Made by a program: the position numbers and the translations under genes. From the NCBI GenBank assembly GCA_002348315.1, contig DEAW01000119.1, forward strand, positions 6,118-62,210: 56,093 nucleotides of DNA, given 5' to 3'. Of the stretch, positions 9,340 to 18,574 are shown in pieces (positions within the stretch are counted from its first letter, which is position 1; each line of letters starts with the position of its first letter). The notes below the pieces were generated by a model. The model saw nothing but the letters and a program-made list of their open reading frames with translations. It was not told the DNA's origin and did no database searches. This stretch comes from Planctomycetaceae bacterium UBA2972 (GTDB taxonomy: Bacteria; Planctomycetota; Planctomycetia; Pirellulales; Pirellulaceae).

Positions 9340-9381
9340 ATCCTGAATAAATGGGCAGCGGATAATGTAACCAATTGCAGG

Positions 9382-9420
9382 AGACGGTTGAGCTATTAAG
9401 ACTCAGCCGTCTTTGCATTT
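9382..9420 (+). terminator. Rho-independent terminator after the small lipoprotein
   Basis: An 11-base-pair stem (AGACGGTTGAG paired with CTCAGCCGTCT, one G-T pair) with a 9-base loop is followed by a short T-rich tract (TTGCATTT). It lies 42 bases after the lipoprotein stop and 29 bases before the ATG of the next gene. Confidence 0.65.
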
Positions 9421-9448
9421 AATCCGGCGACAACAAGGAAAAGAAAAC

Positions 9449-11155
9449 ATGTCAAAGACCGGGATCGATCTGTTTCTGGATTTGTTAGCGGATCATGGCG
9501 TGAAGTATATTTTCGGAAATCCGGGGTCTACCGAATTGCCGTTAAATGATGCTCTGACACGCGACACCAGATTGCAGTATGTGCTGGGCTTACAGGAAGT
9601 TCCCGTCATGGCCATGGCGGATGGCTACAGTATGGCAACGGGCGAGTTAGGAGTCGTGAATTTACACGTGTGCCCAGGCCTCGGTAACGCGATGGGAATG
9701 CTTTACAACGCATTTCGCGAAGGCACTCCGCTCTTAGTCACCGCAGGACAACAGGATCGGCGATTGTGTTCTGACGAACCAATCCTGGGAGGCGAGATGC
9801 TTGAGGTGACTCGGCCCTGGACGAAGTGGGCAGTTGAGGTGTCCAGAGTGGAGGATCTTCCGGCTGCCGTACGTCGTGCCGCTCAGGTCGCTTTGACGCC
9901 TCCGACAGGCCCCGTGTTCATGTCATTGCCGGTCGATGTCCAAATGGAATCGGTTGAGGGATTAAATCTGGATCTGTCTCCAATTCGCATACCAGATTCT
10001 CGAGTGCGTCCGCCGTCTGCCGCCATTGAGCAGGCTGTGGAACTATTAAAGTCGGCCAGGAATCCGGCAATTCTTGGAGGGAGTCGAGTAACAGAACGAG
10101 GGGCAAATGAAGCTTTAGTTGACTTGGCGGAGACCCTCGGAGCTCCTGTCCTCACGGAATCAGGCACAACCCATGGTCGTCTCGCTTTCCCTTCAGATCA
10201 TCCGCTCTATGGCCAGGGCTTACCACCATGGGCTCCGGAGATTCATGAGCGTCTCAAGGACTTTGATGTCATTTTTGTGACAGGAATGGATCTGTTCAGG
10301 CTCTATATCTACTATGAACCCGATCAAGCCATCCCTGAGCATGTCCAGTTGATTCACCTGGATGAAAGTCCTCGCGAAATTGGCAAAAACTTTCCCGTTG
10401 AGGTTGGTCTGATTGGTGATACGCGAGAGGGGATCGAAGCCATTACAGCCGGCTTAAGAACAACACTTGGTGCTGAACAGATTATCGCCAACAAAAACCG
10501 TGGACAGGCATGGGCCTCCAAACATTCTCAAGCTCGTGAGAATCTGCGACTACAAATTGATTCGCAGCGTGAGCAGTCTCCGATGTCGCCACTTTGTTTC
10601 ATGGAAGCAATCGGTCGAGTGCTACCGGAAAAAGTAGCCGTCGTTGAGGAAGCCGTTACTACGACCAATACGACGTTAGAACGCCTCGGTTATTTAAAGG
10701 ATCCAACCGGCTATTTTGGCCATCGTGGCTGGGGACTGGGTTGGGGGTTGGGAGTAACACTTGGAGCTCAATTAGCCTGGCCCGATAGAAACGTTTTGGG
10801 CGTGCTTGGTGAGGGTGCCATTATGTACGGCATTCAGGGATTATGGTCAGCCGTCAAATATCAAATTCCAGCGACTATCGTTGTGGCCAACAATGCTCAA
10901 TACAACATTTTAAAAATCTGTGCTCAGGGGATGCAATTACCCGGTGCGTTGGCGGGCAAATATGAAGGAATGGATCTCGTTGGACCGGAATACGATTTAG
11001 TTACGATGGCCAATGCTATGGGCATGAAAGCAGTTCGTGTTTCCACAGCGGACGATTTGAGCGATGCCATTAAAGAGTCCCTCTCAATGTCAGAGCCGAT
11101 GCTAATCGACTCTTCGATATCAAGAGAGACGGGTGAGAAGTTGAACTACGGTTAA
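9449..11155 (+). CDS. ThDP-dependent enzyme, benzoylformate decarboxylase-like
   Basis: A 568-residue protein with the three domains of the acetolactate synthase/decarboxylase superfamily. The N-terminal domain shows FGNPGSTELP, the ThDP-activating Glu in GLQEVPVMAMADGY, and NLHVCPGLGNAMG, whose His matches an active-site His of benzoylformate decarboxylase. The C-terminal ThDP/Mg motif reads GEGAIMYG...NNAQYN. Here the usual Asp of GDG is replaced by Glu, which is unusual. Decarboxylation of a 2-oxo acid or a carboligase reaction is expected; substrate is unknown. ATG at 9449 with AAGGAA upstream is preferred over the TTG at 9413. A terminator hairpin separates it from the lipoprotein gene. 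Confidence 0.82.
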   Translation: MSKTGIDLFLDLLADHGVKYIFGNPGSTELPLNDALTRDTRLQYVLGLQEVPVMAMADGYSMATGELGVVNLHVCPGLGNAMGMLYNAFREGTPLLVTAGQQDRRLCSDEPILGGEMLEVTRPWTKWAVEVSRVEDLPAAVRRAAQVALTPPTGPVFMSLPVDVQMESVEGLNLDLSPIRIPDSRVRPPSAAIEQAVELLKSARNPAILGGSRVTERGANEALVDLAETLGAPVLTESGTTHGRLAFPSDHPLYGQGLPPWAPEIHERLKDFDVIFVTGMDLFRLYIYYEPDQAIPEHVQLIHLDESPREIGKNFPVEVGLIGDTREGIEAITAGLRTTLGAEQIIANKNRGQAWASKHSQARENLRLQIDSQREQSPMSPLCFMEAIGRVLPEKVAVVEEAVTTTNTTLERLGYLKDPTGYFGHRGWGLGWGLGVTLGAQLAWPDRNVLGVLGEGAIMYGIQGLWSAVKYQIPATIVVANNAQYNILKICAQGMQLPGALAGKYEGMDLVGPEYDLVTMANAMGMKAVRVSTADDLSDAIKESLSMSEPMLIDSSISRETGEKLNYG

Positions 11156-11204
11156 ACCAGCAACCGGTAGGATGGTTCATGCTGAGGGCTCTCGAACCAA
11201 CGAG

Positions 11205-13922
11205 TTATTTGAAGTCGCCAGCCGTAACAATAATCAGTTTTTCAGGATTGATATACTTCTTGATAGCCTCATGAACCTGTTCGGGAGTGAGCTTCATCAT
11301 TTGGTCTTCCAAATCCTTTACCGACTGAATATCCCGTTCAGAGGCCAGTAGCTGTCCCAGAAGACCAGCGATGCCACTATCGGTCGAACGTGAAACGGCA
11401 CTGCTTTGCAGGATTGAATCGACCGCTTTGGAGACTTCCTCCTGGTTGACTCCGTCTTTGATCAGCTTGTTAATTTCTTCATTAATCACGCTCACCACTT
11501 TGTCGGAGTTGTCGGGGTTAGAAATGGCATAAATCATGATCCGCCCATGCCCTTCCTTTCGGTATGTCCGATACATCGATCCGACGGTGTAAGAAAGTCC
11601 TTCCTGTTGGCGAACGCGGTCAGCCAGTCGTGAGGAGAGGGCACCGCCGCCCAGGATATGATTACCAACGACTAAGGCGGCATAGTCAGGGTGTAAGCGG
11701 CCTACGGCAATCTGATGAGCCGAGATGTAGAAAGCATTTTTTTTGTCCGGAGTGACAATGGTTTCGTGCGTTCCTTTGACATCCGGGAAAGGCTTATCTG
11801 CAATCCGTTGGTAGGTGATCTCCGAGGAAAGGGTTTTGACCGAGTCCTGGATTTGTGGAAGCACTTCCTCCACGTCAAAATCTCCCACTACGATTAATTC
11901 TCCTGCCGCGTTGCCAACCTGCTCGTTGTAAACTTTAACGACGTCTTCAATTTTCACCGTCTTCAATTGTTCGATCTGCTGCTCTACAGGAAGCGTGGCT
12001 CGAATATCGCCGGCGTCATAGGGAGTTAATTTTCTAGCGAGTAAGTTCATGGCTAGTGATTGAGGTTCACTTTTCGATGCTTCTAAAGAAGTGATTCGCT
12101 GTTGCACCATCACTTGAAGCTCTTCTTCAGGGAAGGTCGGAGTTTCAATGATCTCTTTCATCAGATTTAGAACCTGAGGGAGCGTCTTGCGTTTTGCTAC
12201 GATTGAAAAATTGAGGCTTCCGGAACTACTGGAAATACGGAGCGTTGCTCCGAGAGCATCCAGTTCATCCTGAATTTGCTGGTGTGTTTTATCCTTCGTC
12301 CCCCGCAGCATGAGCGAACCGATGTAATCGGTAGCAACATCAAATCCTTTGAGGCTTTCAATCGTTCCGAAGTCCAGACTCAGATTAAGTACAACCTGTT
12401 CGCCCCTGCTTTTCTTGGGTAGAACAGCTGCCTGTATTCCGGATTGCAAAGTGTCCAGCGACGTGCGTTTTTCAATATTGTCGAGTGTAGCTTCAAACTT
12501 TTCCCCCTGAGCGATCGCTTCGCGGCCTTGGTAGCCTTCCACCATGGCAGCAATATCTCCAGTCTCCGGGATGGTGACATGAGATGGTTCGTCGGTTGGG
12601 ATGAACATTCCGATCGTTCGATTTTCGGGTTTGGTGTAAAGCTGTGCCACACGTTGTACATCTTCCGGTGTGACTGCTTCGACTCGGTCTCGATATAAGA
12701 AAAACAGTCGCCAGTCACCTTGAGCCGCCCAGTCACTTAAGTCCACAGCAATACGACTCGTGTCGTTAAGCGATTGTTCTCGAGATTTCTGAATTTGCTG
12801 TATGACTCGCTTGACTTCGTCTGCAGACACGCCATCGGTAGCCACTTTTTCTATTTCAGCTAGAATCACATCCCGGACTTTGCCAATGTTATCCTTTTCC
12901 GTGGCCTGACTATAGAAGAGCATGACACCCGGGTCGTGAAGAGCATAGGTCCCGCCTACGATGCTGGATGCGATTTTGGTTTCCACCAGTGATTTATACA
13001 ATCGCCCGGCAGGTTCGGTCGCCATGATGTAGCTAAAGACATCCACCGCAGCGAAATCCGGATGAGCCGAAGCAGGAACGTGATAGAGCACGCCGGCAAT
13101 GCCAACTTCACCAACTCGGCGAAGGTTGACAATGCGTTCACCATCCTGAGGAGGCTCGATCGTATAGGTGCGTTCCAATTCCCGAGTCGGAGCGGGAATT
13201 TTTCCAAAGGTTTCCCCGAGGTATTCCAGTGCCTTTTCCTTGTCAAAACGTCCAGCCACAATCACCATCGTGTTGTCCGGTTGATAGTACTTCTTATAGA
13301 ACGCTCGTAATCGTGGAAGTGGAACAAGTTCGATATCGCTTTTATTCCCGATCGTCGACTTGCCATAGTTATGCCAGTCAAAGGCTGCTGACTGCATGCG
13401 TTGCATGAGAACTCGGCTGGGACTGTTTTCACCACGTTCGAATTCACTGCGTACGACGGAGAATTCAGACTGGAGATCTTCCCCTTTAATATAGCTGTTC
13501 ATCATGCGGTCGGATTCCAGCCGAATTGCCAACTTGAGATTCTCATCGCTGGCCGGGAGTGTTTCATAGTAGTTGGTACGATCCAGCCAGGTTGTTCCGT
13601 TAAAGCGCGCTCCCTTTTCATTAAGCAATGCAGGGATATTCTTGAAGGTCGGTGTTCCCTTAAATAACATGTGCTCGAGCAGGTGAGCCATGCCCGCCTC
13701 GCCATAACCTTCATGGCGAGAGCCGACAAAGACAGTCATGTTCACAGTGACCGTCGAGGCCGAATCATCCGGATACAGTAAAACCTGTAGACCATTGTCC
13801 ATTTCATATGACGTGATTCCTTCGATGGTGGCAAGTTCTTTGATTTCGGCACGAACCAAAGTCGTCAGAGAAAGGAGGAGAAGAAAAGAAGAAACTACCG
13901 TGGTTTTGATAATGCTTTTCAT
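11205..13922 (-). CDS. Exported M16 family zinc metallopeptidase (double domain)
   Basis: A 905-residue protein with a signal peptide (about residues 1-25) and two M16 halves. The first half holds the inverted zinc motif HLLEH at residues 80-84 and the distal Glu near residue 160 (VRSEFERGENS). The second half lacks HxxEH but keeps the R/Y substrate-binding motif, seen in SSRLADRVRQQEGLSYTVGS. This is the usual active-plus-inactive arrangement of pitrilysin/PqqL-type proteins. It should degrade peptides in the periplasm. It converges with the ThDP enzyme gene (49 bases between the stops), and a GNAT gene lies upstream on the same strand, 87 bases away. Confidence 0.92.
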   Translation of the reverse strand: MKSIIKTTVVSSFLLLLSLTTLVRAEIKELATIEGITSYEMDNGLQVLLYPDDSASTVTVNMTVFVGSRHEGYGEAGMAHLLEHMLFKGTPTFKNIPALLNEKGARFNGTTWLDRTNYYETLPASDENLKLAIRLESDRMMNSYIKGEDLQSEFSVVRSEFERGENSPSRVLMQRMQSAAFDWHNYGKSTIGNKSDIELVPLPRLRAFYKKYYQPDNTMVIVAGRFDKEKALEYLGETFGKIPAPTRELERTYTIEPPQDGERIVNLRRVGEVGIAGVLYHVPASAHPDFAAVDVFSYIMATEPAGRLYKSLVETKIASSIVGGTYALHDPGVMLFYSQATEKDNIGKVRDVILAEIEKVATDGVSADEVKRVIQQIQKSREQSLNDTSRIAVDLSDWAAQGDWRLFFLYRDRVEAVTPEDVQRVAQLYTKPENRTIGMFIPTDEPSHVTIPETGDIAAMVEGYQGREAIAQGEKFEATLDNIEKRTSLDTLQSGIQAAVLPKKSRGEQVVLNLSLDFGTIESLKGFDVATDYIGSLMLRGTKDKTHQQIQDELDALGATLRISSSSGSLNFSIVAKRKTLPQVLNLMKEIIETPTFPEEELQVMVQQRITSLEASKSEPQSLAMNLLARKLTPYDAGDIRATLPVEQQIEQLKTVKIEDVVKVYNEQVGNAAGELIVVGDFDVEEVLPQIQDSVKTLSSEITYQRIADKPFPDVKGTHETIVTPDKKNAFYISAHQIAVGRLHPDYAALVVGNHILGGGALSSRLADRVRQQEGLSYTVGSMYRTYRKEGHGRIMIYAISNPDNSDKVVSVINEEINKLIKDGVNQEEVSKAVDSILQSSAVSRSTDSGIAGLLGQLLASERDIQSVKDLEDQMMKLTPEQVHEAIKKYINPEKLIIVTAGDFK

Positions 13923-14009
13923 CAGAATTATCCCGTGAAAGGGGCAAGGAGCAAGAGAATCGAATACAGCAATGAATTGTAATGTATTGAAGATATAAAG
14001 TGAGGGGGC

Positions 14010-14528
14010 TTACAAAGCCTTTGGGGGGAAATCGAGCCAGAAGAAGTACTCGCTATAGGGCTGGATTCCGTCGTCCATGTCGCGAGTCTCCAGGCTGGTT
14101 TCAAATCCCAGTTTTCTGAAGAATTGATGTGCCCGGGTAAAGCGTGTGTCAGACCAGAATTCAACACGACTGTAGCCCGCGTTACGAGCCCATTGGATTG
14201 CCCAAAGCATCAACGCTTGCCCCAGACCGGATCCTCGGTAACTCTTTTCCAGATAAAGTCGACGGAAGGTACAGAGGCCCCGGGCTTTATCTAATGGTAC
14301 GACTGCATGCGTCCCAATAATACTTCCAGTCGAGTCGGTGACAGCAATGAATTCGCCATCGCGATCACGATAATTGCTTTCAATGTTGAGCAGGTCACTA
14401 TCGTCACCATCAAGTACCACTCGGTCTCCATACTCCTGATAGCATGTGTCAATGAGCTGCACGATGGATTGCTGATCAGCATTGGTGGCACTGTTCACCG
14501 TGAGGTCAGGGAAGTCAGAGAAAAGCAT
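14010..14528 (-). CDS. GNAT family N-acetyltransferase
   Basis: A 172-residue acetyltransferase. The acetyl-CoA binding motif A is seen in LEKSYRGSGLGQALMLWAI (Arg-Gly-Ser-Gly-Leu-Gly), preceded by strand-forming RLYL and followed by a motif B region with SRVEFWSDTRF. The N-terminal part (LIDTCYQEYG) is the usual substrate-binding helix. The acetyl acceptor is not predictable. It lies between the M16 peptidase and the DUF1501 gene on the same strand, 26 bases after the DUF1501 frame's stop-proximal end, so it could be transcribed with either. Confidence 0.85.
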   Translation of the reverse strand: MLFSDFPDLTVNSATNADQQSIVQLIDTCYQEYGDRVVLDGDDSDLLNIESNYRDRDGEFIAVTDSTGSIIGTHAVVPLDKARGLCTFRRLYLEKSYRGSGLGQALMLWAIQWARNAGYSRVEFWSDTRFTRAHQFFRKLGFETSLETRDMDDGIQPYSEYFFWLDFPPKAL

Positions 14529-14554
14529 GGAGTGAGAGAGCGTACGAGGATGGG

Positions 14555-15949
14555 TTAGCCTAGGAGTTTCAGCATAGGCGAGCCTTCATTGAGCGTTGGA
14601 CGCTCAGGCCTTCCCTGATGATGATATACCAGTTCCATATTGTCGATGCCGAGCAAATAAAGAATCGTGGTGTGCAGATCTTTGATGTGCATTCGGTCTT
14701 CCACAGCGTGTAATCCGAGTTCATCGGTGGAACCGATAACCTGTCCGCCCCGGACACCGCCGCCTGCCATAAACATAGTAAATCCATAGGCGTTATGATC
14801 GCGTCCAGTCCCCTTTTCACTCATCGGCGTTCGCCCAAACTCACCACCCCAGATAACGAGTGTGTCTTCGAGTAGCCCTCGCCGTTTCAAATCTTTGATG
14901 AGTCCGGCAACAGGCTTGTCACTCGCCTTGCAGTTTCGCGTGTGATTGGCTTCTATGTTTGAATGTGCGTCCCACTTACTACCACACCCGTGATAAAGCT
15001 GCACAAAGCGAACGCCTCGCTCAACCAAACGCCTTGCCAGCAGGCAGTTCTTCCCAAAATCCTTGGTTTCGTCCTGATCCATTCCATACAGACTTTTGGT
15101 CTCTTGAGTTTCCAGAGACAGATCAACGGCTTCGGGGGCAGCCTGTTGCATTCGATACGCCAGTTCAAAGCTCTCGATCCGAGCCTCTAACTCGCTTTGT
15201 TCCCTGCTCAGTTTCTCGGCATGAACTTTATTGATTTGAGACAGAAGATCTAATTTGCTTTGTTGACGGGTGGGGCTAAGTCCTTCAGGCGGAATGAGAT
15301 TCTTAATCGGAGGATTTTCGTTGTAGAGTGCTGTCCCTTGATACACGGCAGGCATGAATCCCGCACTCCAGTTCCGAGCTTTATTAAATACACGATTGGG
15401 GACGTCTTCAATGACAACGAATCCGGGAAGGTTACTGTTAACTGTCCCGAGTCCGTAACTCACCCAACTTCCTAGTGATGGACGTCCACCACGGATGGAG
15501 CACGTATTCATTTGGCAAACACCGTTGGAATGATTCAACCCGTTTCCATGCAACGAGCGAATGACAGCGATGTCGTCCACACAAGTTGCAATATTGGGTA
15601 ACCAGTCAGAGACCCAGGTTCCGGCCTCTCCATGTTGTTTCCATTTTCTCAGGTCCGGCAGTAGGGGAGCATTGTATTCTCCCATCGGAGTGATAATGGG
15701 ACCGAAGGAATCTGGTAGTGGTTGCCCGGCCAGTTCTCGGAGTTTAGGTTTTGGATCAAACAGATCCATCGCACTCGGGCCACCTTCCATAAACAGAAAG
15801 ATTACATTTTTGGCCGTTGGGACATGATGCGGACGCGGGCTGGCCAGTAACTGTTGTTGCTGAAGCAAGCCTGCGAGTGCAATGGAACCGAAGCCAGCAC
15901 CGGCAGTGGCGAGCATTTCACGTCGTGTTTGAGTCCGAGGCATATTCAT
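14555..15949 (-). CDS. DUF1501 family protein (Tat-exported)
   Basis: The protein has 464 residues from the ATG at 15949 (another ATG at 15943) and begins with the twin-arginine signal TRREMLATAGAGFG. The frame extends upstream to 16003, but that part only translates an 8-base DNA repeat and should not be counted. The DUF1501 (sulfatase/alkaline-phosphatase-like) fold is shown by FLFMEGGPSAMDLFDPKP near the N-terminus, WGGEFGRTPMSEKGTGRDHN, and the final TILYLLGID segment. Role is unknown. It follows the DUF1549/DUF1553 gene on the same strand, the standard planctomycete pair, and is likely made with it as an exported complex. Confidence 0.9.
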   Translation of the reverse strand: MNMPRTQTRREMLATAGAGFGSIALAGLLQQQQLLASPRPHHVPTAKNVIFLFMEGGPSAMDLFDPKPKLRELAGQPLPDSFGPIITPMGEYNAPLLPDLRKWKQHGEAGTWVSDWLPNIATCVDDIAVIRSLHGNGLNHSNGVCQMNTCSIRGGRPSLGSWVSYGLGTVNSNLPGFVVIEDVPNRVFNKARNWSAGFMPAVYQGTALYNENPPIKNLIPPEGLSPTRQQSKLDLLSQINKVHAEKLSREQSELEARIESFELAYRMQQAAPEAVDLSLETQETKSLYGMDQDETKDFGKNCLLARRLVERGVRFVQLYHGCGSKWDAHSNIEANHTRNCKASDKPVAGLIKDLKRRGLLEDTLVIWGGEFGRTPMSEKGTGRDHNAYGFTMFMAGGGVRGGQVIGSTDELGLHAVEDRMHIKDLHTTILYLLGIDNMELVYHHQGRPERPTLNEGSPMLKLLG

Positions 15950-15966
15950 AATTGGATTGTAACGGT

Positions 15967-16022
15967 GACAGTTGGACAGTTGAACAGTTAAGCAGTTAGA
16001 CAATTAAACAATTAGGCATTTA
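15967..16022. repeat. Degenerate 8-base tandem repeat, 7 units
   Basis: Seven consecutive octamers can be read: GACAGTTG, GACAGTTG, AACAGTTA, AGCAGTTA, GACAATTA, AACAATTA, GGCATTTA, with a decayed eighth unit at 16023-16030. The core CARTT is kept while flanking bases drift. It lies between the DUF1501 start and the DUF1549/DUF1553 stop, and accounts for the spurious N-terminal extension of the DUF1501 frame. Confidence 0.85.
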
Positions 16023-16035
16023 GACTATGGGTTGG

Positions 16036-18462
16036 TTAGTCGATGTAGATGAATTCATTAGAGCAAAGTAGGACGTGGCAGTAATCTTTCCAAAGATCTT
16101 TCGAGTCATCTGACTGAGTTACAAAATTTCGTGCAGTTTCGATTTCATTCTTGGTTGCATGTCGTGCAAAGAGCCGCAGGTGCAATTGATCAATCGCTGA
16201 TTCGAATTGTTGTTCAGCCGGGAATGTTGCTGCGGCCAGTTTTTCTGCTCGGGCCAGTACCCAGGCGCTATTGAAAACTAACAGTGCCTGATTGGGTGTT
16301 GTGGTTGTCATACGTTCAGGTGTACTCAGGATATTATCGGTACCGTCAAACGCCATCAACAGTGCATTCGGCTTGTTGCGAATGACTTTCAAATAAATAG
16401 ATCGTCGAGCAACAGTACTTTCCACAGGAACCCCAAACGACTTGCGATCAAGTTCTCCGGAAGCCGCCAGCATGTTATCTCTGACTTGCTCTGCATCGAG
16501 CCGCCGCACGGAGGCTCGCCATAACAACGTGTTGTCAGAATCGATTTGGCGTGCTGCCTCTGCGTGAGGGTTAATGGCTGCCTGTCGATAGGTCGAAGAA
16601 TTGAGAATTAATCTATGAATGTGCTTCAGGCTCCAGTCATGTTCGACAAACTCAGACGCCAGGAAATCAAGTAGTTCGGGGTGGGTAGGGCGTGCTCCAA
16701 GGATGCCAAAGTCACTTGGCGTTTTGACGATTCCATGACCAAAGTAATGTTGCCAGACTCGGTTCACCATAACTCGGCTCGTAAGTGGGTTGTCCTTTTG
16801 CGTCATCCAGTTTGCTAATGCAGTCCGTCGACCGGTCGTCGAGGCATTCTCGAGTACGGGGATAGCAGCATCCTGAGGATTAATAATGCTGAGCACTCCC
16901 GGCAAGACGGAATGATCGGTGTCCTGGATGAATGTTTCCGGAGCAGTGGTACTGACATCCGTGACGGTGGGAATGACGTCCAGCGGCTTCGGTTTCAACG
17001 CCTCATATTCCTTGAGTTGACGTTGTAGCTCGTCCCACTTTGATTTCTGGCCGTTCTTAAAGTGCTTGCTCCAGTCAATCTTTACGATTTGGTCATTCAC
17101 CTGAAGGTCAGCCAGATAGGCTAGCTGTTGTTGATATGGAGTCCGTTCGGCTGGAGTTTTGAACAAAAACGGTCGAACGTCTAAAGGGAATTTGGAGTAC
17201 TGATCGTGCCGTGAAGATTTGATTTTCGGTGCTTTCATGCGTTCGATTTCTTTTCGAATTTCCAGCGTGGCAGCGTCCCATTTGGCGTAGTCAGCATTAT
17301 ATTGTTCAACCTGTTCGGCGGTCGCGATGGGAATCGAATTGATCGGTAACAGTGGCGTGAAGAAAGCCTGCAAACGAAAATAGTCGGCCTGCAATATTGG
17401 ATCAAACTTGTGGTCATGGCAGCGAGCACAGCTCATCCCCATTCCTAAAAAGGTATCTCCGGTTACATCCGTAATGTCATTAAGGATGATCGACCACTGG
17501 GATTTTGCATCGCGTTGGTTGTATTCATAGATCCAGTGGCGTAAATAGCCAGTGGCGATTTGTGATTCGAGATTGTCCGGAGCGATTTCATCACCGGCTA
17601 GTTGTTCCCGGATGAATTGGTCGTAGGGTTTGTCGTGTTGGAATGATTTGATGACGTAATCCCGATAACGCCAGGCATTTTTTCGATAGGAGTCGGTGTT
17701 ATACCCGTCGGATTCTGCATAACGCACCAGATCAAGCCAGAACCGCGCCCAGCGTTCTCCGTATTGCGGGCTGTTTAGCAGGCGTTCGATGATTTGTTGA
17801 TAATGCCCAAGGCTTGGGTTTTCCAGAAACTGTTCGGTTACTTCGGCTGGAGGAATCAATCCGGTAATGTCGAGGTACACTCGACGAAGTAATGTTTCCG
17901 GATGAGCGATCGGAGCAGGGGAGAGTTGTTGTCGTTGAAGTCTGTTCAGTGTGAATTGATCAATGGCATTCGAGATCCAATCGGACGTCACAGCGGGAAT
18001 GCTGGTTTTCACAATAGGCTGAAATGCCCAGAATTCTTTTTCATCGTCAGTGAAGTTCAGGCTGCGTTGATGTGCAGCGGATACCTCGGTCTTAGGCCAA
18101 ATTGCTCCGGATTTTACCCAGGATTCGAGGTCCTGTATTTCTTGATCGGACAGTTTCCCCTTCGGAGGCATTTCAAAACCATCATATTTGACAGCACTAA
18201 TTAGGAGACTTTGATCAGGATGTCCGGGTACGATCGCAGGACCTGAATCGCCTCCCTGGAGCAAACTGGCGAGTGAATCGACTCGTAGTGCATTTTTTTG
18301 CTTTTGTTCCCCATGGCAAGCGACGCAATTTCGAATGAGCAGAGGGCGAATCTTTTGTTCAAAGAACTTCACCTGTTCAGAGGAGGGATCCTGTTGTGCG
18401 TACGCCGTATCGGTATGAAGGATACTTGCAAAAACGATCAGGATTACGGCGGCACGTATCAT
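16036..18462 (-). CDS. PSCyt1-DUF1549-DUF1553 exported protein
   Basis: An 808-residue protein with a signal peptide ending near AYAQQ. A cytochrome-like PSCyt1 domain follows with CVACHG at about residues 42-47 and DQSLLISAVKYDGFEMPP. DUF1549 covers about residues 165-370 and contains CARCHDHKFDP; DUF1553 covers about 530-790 and contains NRVWQHYFGHGIVKTPSDFG. Two CxxCH motifs suggest heme binding, though this has not been shown for the family as far as I know. Unlike the second copy at 33.7 kb there is no long insertion between the two DUFs; a charged, probably helical linker takes its place. It is upstream of and probably co-transcribed with the DUF1501 gene. Confidence 0.92.
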   Translation of the reverse strand: MIRAAVILIVFASILHTDTAYAQQDPSSEQVKFFEQKIRPLLIRNCVACHGEQKQKNALRVDSLASLLQGGDSGPAIVPGHPDQSLLISAVKYDGFEMPPKGKLSDQEIQDLESWVKSGAIWPKTEVSAAHQRSLNFTDDEKEFWAFQPIVKTSIPAVTSDWISNAIDQFTLNRLQRQQLSPAPIAHPETLLRRVYLDITGLIPPAEVTEQFLENPSLGHYQQIIERLLNSPQYGERWARFWLDLVRYAESDGYNTDSYRKNAWRYRDYVIKSFQHDKPYDQFIREQLAGDEIAPDNLESQIATGYLRHWIYEYNQRDAKSQWSIILNDITDVTGDTFLGMGMSCARCHDHKFDPILQADYFRLQAFFTPLLPINSIPIATAEQVEQYNADYAKWDAATLEIRKEIERMKAPKIKSSRHDQYSKFPLDVRPFLFKTPAERTPYQQQLAYLADLQVNDQIVKIDWSKHFKNGQKSKWDELQRQLKEYEALKPKPLDVIPTVTDVSTTAPETFIQDTDHSVLPGVLSIINPQDAAIPVLENASTTGRRTALANWMTQKDNPLTSRVMVNRVWQHYFGHGIVKTPSDFGILGARPTHPELLDFLASEFVEHDWSLKHIHRLILNSSTYRQAAINPHAEAARQIDSDNTLLWRASVRRLDAEQVRDNMLAASGELDRKSFGVPVESTVARRSIYLKVIRNKPNALLMAFDGTDNILSTPERMTTTTPNQALLVFNSAWVLARAEKLAAATFPAEQQFESAIDQLHLRLFARHATKNEIETARNFVTQSDDSKDLWKDYCHVLLCSNEFIYID

Positions 18463-18574
18463 TAGAAGCGTTGGAAAATAGGAAGGAGATTTACTTCCCT
18501 TATTTTAATGTAGGCTTAGAGGAACGTGCTACTGCAGAGACGTCAGTAGATGAGTTTGTATGACCTGACAAGCG

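Noticed and set aside
15950..16003. N-terminal extension of DUF1501 (VQLSNCH...)
   Set aside because: It only translates the 8-base tandem repeat and lies before the Tat signal.
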